Source: Mytilus galloprovincialis (Eukaryota; Mollusca; Bivalvia; Mytilida; Mytilidae). From it: a stretch of DNA of 64,000 bases. The notes below the pieces were generated by a model. That model did no database searches. It saw only the letters and a list, made by a program, of their open reading frames with translations, and was not told the origin of the DNA. Where the stretch lies: NCBI RefSeq assembly GCF_965363235.1, contig NC_134839.1, positions 114,384,517 through 114,448,516 on the forward strand, in the 5' to 3' direction. Of this stretch, positions 37,101 through 46,100 are shown in pieces. The translations under genes and the position numbers were made by a program. Each line of letters begins with the position of its first letter. Positions within the stretch are counted from its first letter, which is position 1.

Positions 37101-40100
37101 CAGAAAATGATTGAGTTTTTGAATCATAATACAAGCTTTAGAGTTGTAACATCAGATGAGTTTGATAAATTAAGTAGTGAGAAGCATGTATCTTTTGGAC
37201 ATAGTACTCCTATAAGGGGAACTACTGCTCATACTAAGCCTCCTTTGGCACCTGTTAGGTCTTCGTCTATAGCAAGAGTGGCAACTTATGCTGCAGGTTT
37301 TGGTAATAATACTACCGTTTCTTGTTCAAACTCTTCATATGCAAAACCCAAGATACCTGTATTTTCTGGGGAAGAAAAAAGTGAAGTGTCTTTTGACGTA
37401 TGGAAGTTCGAAGTTAAATGTATAATACGGGAAGGTAATTATACAGATACTATATTATTGCAGTGTATAAGAGGGTCCCTAAAAGGTAAAGCTAGGGGTT
37501 TATTGTTATCACTCCCAGATGGGGCTACACCCACACAGATTATTGAAAAATTAGATGGGATATATGGAAATGTGTTCAGTAGTGAAGCATTGCTTCAAAA
37601 GTTTTACATGGAAACTCAGAAACAAGGTCAGTCTGTTGCTGATTATGGTATGAGACTTGAAGATATTGCCCAAAAAGCTGTTGAAAAAGGTCAAATTAGC
37701 TCACAGGCTAAAAACGACATGCTTAGATCAAAGCTGTGGTCAGGTCTCAGAGATCCCCTTTTGAAAAATGCTAGTCGTTATAAATACGATACTGTTGAAA
37801 AATTTGATCAGTTATTAAAAGAGATCCGATCTATTGAATTGGACTTATCAAATTATGCCTCAGGTTCTGACAATAAGATTCAACATCAACCTGCGGTTGT
37901 TGAACAGTCAGGTATGCAAGAGATGATTAAGTCCATGAAGCTCTTGAATACTAGAATGGAATCATTTGAGGGAGAGTTAAAGAAATTAAAAGAAAGTAAA
38001 CCTGATGATCATACAAGTTCGTCAAATAGTCAGTTTCGTGGCCAAGGTCGCGGGAACTATCGAGGGTCTGATAGAAGGGGTAGATTTAATAATAACCGTG
38101 GCTGGCGTGGCCGTGGTTATACAGGAAACCAACAAAACCAGAATTATAATTCTCAGACGAGGGGTTTAAACGGGTAAAGGTCTCGGTTGAGGGACAAACC
38201 AGAGACTTATATAGGCCTGAGAATGTGCCTAGTCCCAAACTTGTTGATACTTGTACGCAGAGCATTCTTGCTCAACGTATGATTGGTTTAGCAAATGAAT
38301 CTTTTATTTACATTAATAATACAAAGTGTAAGGCTTTGATTGATACAGGGTCCATGATATCAACAATATCTGAAGGTATGTTGAATGAGTTAACACCTCC
38401 ACCTGAATTGAAAAGTTTAGATGACTTTAGCTTATCAATTAGTGTGGCAGGAGGTACCACTTTACCGTATTTAGGTTACATAGAAGCTAGTATAAAGGTT
38501 GATTTTGTAGAGCAAGATTTTATGATACCATTGTTGGTTGTCTCTCTTACTGATTATAACAAAAATGTACCTGTTATTATTGGTACAAATGTTATCAGAT
38601 TGTTAGATTCATGTTCTATGGTTGGTAGACAGCAAACTAACATAGACAAGATCCCAAGAGAGTGGGATATTGCTTTTAATTCTAGCAAAGATGAAGCAAT
38701 AGGTCAAGTTTACTCTACGAATAAAAATCCCATCAAGATCAAACCTTTATCTGTCTTAAATGTATCTGGTTTAGCAAGGTCTAAGACACCAGAAGCATGT
38801 ACAGTAGTGACTGAGAGTCTGTCAGATGACTTGTCAGATGTGTCAGTATGTCCACGGGTAGTAAACGTTAAGGGGTCAACTTGTCGGGTCCCAGTTAGAA
38901 TATTTAACATGACGGCCAAAGCTATGGTCATAAAACCTAAAACACACTTGTGTTCTCTGAACGAGGTTAAGGTTGTCCGTCATGTAGATGTGCACAGTGC
39001 TGAAAGCGCTGTTGATGAAGAGAAAGGGAGTTTGTCTGATCAGGAGTTATCATCCCTAGGAATTAACTTAGAGAGTTTCGATGTTCCTGAGGATACTAAA
39101 CTCAGATTGAAAGGTTTAATTAGCAGGTATAGGTCTATTTTCTCCCAAGGACCCACTGACATTGGGCTCACAGATCTGATGGAGCACGAGATCCAGTTAT
39201 CAGATGACAAACCCTTTAGACAACCTTACAGGCGTATTCCTCCAGCATTGTTCGATGAGGTAAGAGAACATGTACGTGAAATGCTGGAGGCGGGCTGTAT
39301 AAGGGAGTCTAACAGTCCTTACGCCAGTAACGCGGTTCTCGTGCGTAAGAAGGACAGTTCTTTGCGCTTCTGTTTAGATTTTAGATCTTTAAACAAGAAG
39401 ACAATTCGGGACAGTTATTCTTTGCCTCGCATTGACGAGACAATTGATTGTCTAGCTGGGGCTAAATACTTTACGCGACTGGACCTTCGATCGGCATATT
39501 GGCAAATGGGCATTAAAGAGTCAGACAAGCATAAGACCGCGTTTTCGTTAGGTCCATTGGGGTTCTATGAATTTAATAGGCTCCCCTTTGGTCTGACAAA
39601 CGCAGGGGCATCGTTTCAAAGATTGATGGAAAGATGCATGGGAGAAGCTCATTTACGTGAATGCTTAGTATTTTTAGACGATATTGTGGTATTTTCACGT
39701 AACATAGATGACCATTTTGCTAGGCTTGAGTCTGTTTTTAGTCGTCTTAAACACCACGGCTTAAAACTCAAAGGTAGCAAGTGTGAATTTTTTAAGAAGG
39801 AGATTAAATATCTTGGTGTTATAGTGTCCGCCGACGGTATCAAAACCGACCCAGAGAAAGTTATAGCAGTCCAAAATTGGCCAGCTATAAAGAGCATTAA
39901 GGACCTTCGTAGGTTTATAGGTTTCACTTCCTATTACAGGAAATTCATTAGAGACTACGCTAAGATTGCAAAGCCTCTTAATGACCTATTTCTTGGACAC
40001 CCTACGAACAAGAAGAACCTTGGGTCTAAACGAAAGAAGTCTAGTAAGCCTAGTCCTTGGAAATGGGGTCCCGAGGAACAGAATGCTGTTGATCTTATTA

Positions 40101-43100
40101 TTGAAAAGTTGACAAACCCACCAGTTCTTGCATATGCAGATTTTTCATTACCTTTCATTGTAAACGTTGATGCAAGTGGTACCGGTTTAGGTGCCGTCTT
40201 GTATCAAGAACAGGAGGGTAAAGAACGGGTGATAGCTTACGCTAGTCGTAGCTTACGTGGCCCAGAGAAGTTATATCCAGCCCATAAAAGAGAATTTTTG
40301 GCGCTTAAATGGGCTGTAACTGACAAGTTTCATGATTATCTCTTTGGTAGCAAATTTACCGTTAGAACGGATAATAATCCACTTACGTACGTTCTCGGTA
40401 AAGCTAAATTAGATGCTACCGGCCATAGATGGGTTGCTTCATTGTCAAACTATGATTTCAGCATTGTGTATAGAACAGGCAAGTCAAATATTGACGCTGA
40501 CGCTCTTTCTAGACTTCCGTCCGATTGTAAAGAAGTTTTTAGTGACGTAGTTCAGGCTATTTGTAAATCTATAGTATTAACTCCAGATACAAACCCTGCT
40601 ATTGAAACTGTATGTTTGTCACATGATATTCAGTTTATAGACAGCGATAGCGAGATTTTAGCCGATACATCCAAATTCGCTGATATAGATTGGACGTATG
40701 AGCAGAGACAAGATTCATGCTTAAGTAGAGTTATTGATTTAGTTACAACCGGTCATAGACTCACTAAGCGTCAGATGTCTCATGAGACGGATCTTGTCCG
40801 AAGATTATTGAGAGAATGGGATAAACTTTGTCTGAAAGATAAGGTTTTATATAGGAAAAGCTACATTAATCATGAAGCTGTGTTTCAACTAGTATTACCT
40901 TCTATTTACCATGAACTAGTACTGACTGCTCTGCACGACGATGTAGGTCACCAGGGGCGCGATCGTACTTTATCACTTGTGAAATCAAGATATTTTTGGC
41001 CGGGTATTGATAGAGACGTAGAGAGAAAAGTTTCGAACTGTCAGAACTGCATACTCAGAAAGTCGAAGTGCAGGAATTCTGCATCATTGGTAAATATATG
41101 TTCTTCCTACCCTTTGGAGCTCATTTGTATAGATTTTCTAACTCTTGAGCAGTCAAAGGGAGGGTATGAGAATATTTTGGTCATTACGGATCATTTTACG
41201 AGGTACGCTCAAGCTATACCTACGAAAAATCAGTCCGCTAAAACTACAGCTAAAGCATTATGGGAAAATTTTATTCAGCACTATTCTTTTCCATCTCGAT
41301 TTCACAGTGATCAGGGACGAAATTTTGAGGGTAAGGTTATCCAGGAACTGTGTAGATTAGCAGGCATAAAAAAATCTCGCACTACTCCGTATCACCCGCA
41401 AGGGAATGGTCAGTGCGAGCGTTTTAACCAGACTTTATTAAACATGTTGGGTACTCTTGATGATGAAAAGAAATCCAATTGGAAAGTGTATGTTGCGCCG
41501 TTAGTACATGCCTATAATGCAACAAAACACGATACAACTGGATACAGCCCACATTATCTGATGTTTGGTTGGCACCCGCGGCTTGCCATTGATGCTTTTA
41601 TAGGTAATCCAAACCAGTCTGTTACAAAAGATCACTCTGCATACGTGAGTGATTTGAAAAAACGACTGCAGTTTGCCTATAGAACAGCTGAAAAATCAGC
41701 CGAAAGGACTGGGAGACGTCATAAAACGCGATATGATTTGAAAGTCAGACAGTCAGTACTGGAGCCTGGTGATAGAGTTCTACTTAAAAATGTGGCGTTT
41801 AGAGGGAAACATAAATTAGAAAATAAGTGGGGTAAACAACCTTATGTTATAGTTTCAAAACCTGACTCTGATATTCCGGTTTATATCATCAGACAGGAAC
41901 ACGGTCGGGGCCGTAAAACAGTACATAGGAATATGTTACTTCCCATTACTTCCATTCCCATTTTAAACCCTCAGTGTAGTGAGAACTCCCAAGATAAGAG
42001 AAATGTAGTTTCAAAGAAGAAAGATTGTCCGTCTGTATTAGTAGACAAAGTTTTAGACTCTGATAAAACAGTGGACGAAATCACTACGGACGACCAAGTT
42101 GTTTCAATTACTTCATCTGATATTTCTGAATCTGATTCAGAAGAAGAGTTTTTAGTGCACGATTGCCCGAGGCGTCGAGTAGATATAGTACTGCCTCTGA
42201 ACCCTTTAGCGGATGAATTTCATCCGGGCATTTTGAATCTAGATGAAGTAAGTCAGCGATCTAGTAGTCCTGACAGTAGTATTGAACAATCTGATGGTCA
42301 GAGGTCAAGTATTTTAGATGTATCTGAGTTTAGCAACCCAGTTCCCGTCAGTAGTGAATCAGAAACCAGTCCTGATAATCAAACGTCAAGCGCCTCTGAT
42401 AATCATGCGCCGAGCGCTTTAGATTATGTCCAACCAGAGTCTGAAATTCAAGTGCGGCGGTCGAGTAGACAAGTGAAACCGCCAGTCCGTTTTCAAGATT
42501 ATGTTAGATACTAGTATTTTAATGTTTTAACCTTTGAATATTTTTTTATTGATATTTGGAATTTAGTTTTATTTCTATTTAGTTTCATTTTTGTTTGTTT
42601 CACAGAAATGAATCAGCATACATATATTTACACGTCTAGTAGAGGAAAAGTTCTAGAAGGCAAAGTTCGTTGTAAAACGTTAGTACGTGTAGTGCCTGGA
42701 GGAAAATTGGAAACTTTGTGCAAATATGCATATGAGGATCTTAAAGATATAGACGGTCTGAAAATCGTGTATTTCATAGCTGGAATACCGGATATTTGTT
42801 CTTTAGAAAGGAATCGTAGATCAAATTATGAGGAATCATTTCTTAAAAGAACTGACAATAGTTGTTTTGAACATGCATTGAGACTAAAGAATACTATAGT
42901 AAATACAGAAACTAAATTGAAAAGTATAAATTGTAAGGTAGTTTTTGCTACTATTACAACTATGAGTTTCTGTCTTTGGAATTTACATAGATTGTCTATT
43001 GGAAAAACAAGTCATTTAAAGTATGAGAATGCATACGATAGGATGCAGCTAGAACTTAACTCCATTATACAGGATGTAAATAATTTTATTACAGAATTTA

Positions 43101-46100
43101 ATCATACAAATCATGTTATCACTCCATTTTTTCATTCTCCTGTACATAAATGTAAGAGTGGAAAATTTAGATATTTGTATAACAGATTAGTGGATGGGGT
43201 ACATCCTACATTTGATTTGGCAAGAATTTGGATTGATCGTTTGTCAACGGCAATTCAAAGCAATGAGGAAAGATTTTTTTAATTTTATTTAACTTTTTGA
43301 TATTTTTTTGCTCTGTTATTTGTTTGTGAATCCTATTGGTTGTCTTGAATTTTGGTCATTGCTATATGGTATAGAGGCGTTTGCCGCATACCTATCTAGA
43401 ATGCCCAAATTTCAAGTGTCATATTGTTGTATAAGGTTTGATATATTGGTTTCGATATAGTTTCGAGACGAAACTTTTTGTAGGAGGGGGTGTATGTCAC
43501 CGGATATATTTATCCATTTTGGTTCATTATTATGCATTTCATATTAATTGTGTTTTCCGTGTTATATGTTTTCCATTCATATCATATTCATATTTCATAT
43601 CATCATGTTTCTTGACGATTGACGACAATAGTTTTGCGCTGCATATTTTGAAATAGACTATAGCTTTATACGCTATGCTTTGCTTTACGTACTCAATATT
43701 TAAATTAGTACAATAGAAAGTTAAAGCGATTCTTATTATTTAAATGATATATATTTATATTTAAATAGCATGAGTTTTGCATGAGCTCAAAGCGCGGCAA
43801 TACTAACCATATATATATTAATACAATTTCACTTTTAAAGTTAGTCACTGGTCATTATTACAATCGGGGAGGCGGCAGACTCGGGGGGGCCACTTCAAAC
43901 TTTTTTTGGTAGGGGTGAGCAGCTGAGACATCAAGTACTCCACCCTTTTCATATATTTTGTTAATCAAAAATATATACCTTGTCATATATTAATTAACAA
44001 AAAAACAGACCTATAGATATATTTCAATATTTTCCAATATTTTCCCCGCTCATCATCTTGTAAATAGTCGCAATAATATCACCTTCTTTTCCAATAAATT
44101 GGTCACAATCGTGTCATCTTAAACACTTTTTTCTTATTGCCGTTTTACATCTTTCATTATAAAGATATTCAATTCCAAATTACAATACATATAAAAGACG
44201 TTTGGTCAGATCATAGATGGTATTACATCTGTGGTCAGATAAATGTAATATCACCCCCAGAGCATGCAGAGTGTAACACCTTCACTGATTTTAACATGTT
44301 AAAATATTAATTTAAAACTGATAAAAACTGATAAAAAGTTTCATTGCCGTTCCCTCTTAAAGGACGCTGTCACAATGGAATTTCTTTAAATAATTGTTAT
44401 CATGTTTTATGTATACAAACCCTTGAATGTTAATTAGGTGCAAATGTCAAAATAGTTGGATTTATTGCATCTATCACTGGCATCAGTGGAAATACCACAT
44501 CAGAATAAATAGAGTTTAATTGGTTTGACAAATAACTGATGCATTTACGACTGTGGTTTAACCGCATCAAAAATAAATACGGACATCTGATTAGTTTCAG
44601 ATACTTATGATATAATCAAGCAAGTGATAATAACAACCTATTGATATATTTCATCTGAATTTCTAACCCTTTTCATATATCGTAGAGCATGAAAAAGTGA
44701 CCTATTCCAGCGGCTCATCCCTACCACTAATTATATAGCAAGTGGCCCCCCCGAGGCGGCAGACTAATGTCTACGCTGCAGGTACTTGTAAATTTATTTA
44801 TTCTTTTAGCAATGTTTAAAATGTTTCAATTAAAGTAAAGTTATTTTAGTATTTCATATATAGAATTCAGTATGGCTTGAAAGCCGCATTTTGGTATATA
44901 AGTTAAGGTCAGAATAAAGCTCCGTTGCATGCAAATATTTCAGTATAGATATTGTTCATATTTATTGGAACATAATTGTAAACTTGGGTTACAATTTGTA
45001 TACTTGCAGATTATATAATAAAGTATTTATATATTGGACGACTCATTAAATGCAGAAATGGCCCACACGCATTACAACGACAAGTTTATGGGTTTATGGT
45101 GATTTATCCCTCATCCCAAGTCGATTTTATATGGTGTTCCATTCTTCCTGCGACATTGATAAAATTGAAAATGGAAATAGGAAATGTGTCAAAGAAACAA
45201 CAACCCGACCAAAGAGTAGAAAACAGCCCAAGGCAAAACAAAAACGAGTCTTCGACACAGCGAGAACATCATGCGCCAGTAGGAGGTCGGAAGCTGGTTC
45301 CTAAGAGAGCAATCATTTAACGTCAAGAAATTGGGAGAGGGTAGAAGTTAAATGGTCGTTCCCTGGACAAAAATGTGTACTAGTTCATATAAAATGAACG
45401 TCACAATAAACTCAGAAACATAAAAAGGAATGAAAATTGAAAAAAAAAATTAAAGACTATGGCAGAGGTTCCAGACTTGGGACAGGTACAACAAATGTGC
45501 CGATGTTAAAAGTGTTTTGTTAAATCTCAACCCTCCCCTATGTGTACCTCTAACCAATATAGTTCATTTCTGTCTCCTATTTATAATTTATCCGAAAGTT
45601 AACAAGAGTGGCCACTTCTCACCAAGCTAAAACCCTGGTCAGTCCCAAGATAAAAAAAATTAAAGATGATATAGAAAGTTTGATAATTTACATTGACCCA
45701 GAGCACTTGAATGGAGTGGTGAAAAATAAAGTACTGTTTGAATTTGCAATTCGAAAATAATTGAACAGTGTGGCCTGGTAGAAGAGGCAGAAAAATGAGG
45801 ACTTGGTTCTCAAATTGATGCAATATTTGCTAGTCTAAGACTTCAGAATTTTTTTTCCTCTATATACCTTAATATAAAGTGTTAAATTAAAGTATGTAGG
45901 ATTTTTTTTTGAGAGACAAGTGCCTGTGCATAATCTATACAAAATCTGTCAATTTTGATGAAGCGTGAAAAAAGTGTGGTGACCCATACTTTTTATTATA
46001 TTTTGGAAAAAGGCACTATAAACAACATTTTGACAAATGATTAAAATTTCTATTGATTTTAATTCAGTATTCATCCACATTAACCGTCTCAAACCAAAAT

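Larger units (their letters stand above)
35491..45155 (+). mobile_element. Ty3/gypsy LTR retrotransposon, near-intact, in aminotransferase intron 1
   Basis: Order: 5' LTR 35491-36267, tRNA-Gln-type PBS 36271-36288, gag 37038-38177, -1 frameshift signal at 38165, pol 38171-42514 (PR-RT-RH-IN), accessory ORF 42608-43282, polypurine tract 43481-43490, 3' LTR 43495-45155. Domain order with integrase after RNase H identifies Ty3/gypsy (Metaviridae type). The LTRs differ at one base (C at about 35939 versus A in the other) once an 874-bp MITE in the 3' LTR is set aside, which points to a recent insertion. It is transcribed opposite to the host gene. No target-site duplication was found: the flanks read CTTTA before and TTGAT after. 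All three reading frames are open, so it may be or recently have been active. Confidence 0.96.

Noticed and set aside
39649-40158. Minus-strand ORFs within pol
   Set aside because: Shadows of the intact pol frame with no independent support.
42608-43282. Third ORF as an envelope gene
   Set aside because: No signal peptide, transmembrane anchor, cleavage site or cysteine pattern expected of an envelope; short motifs fit SGNH better.
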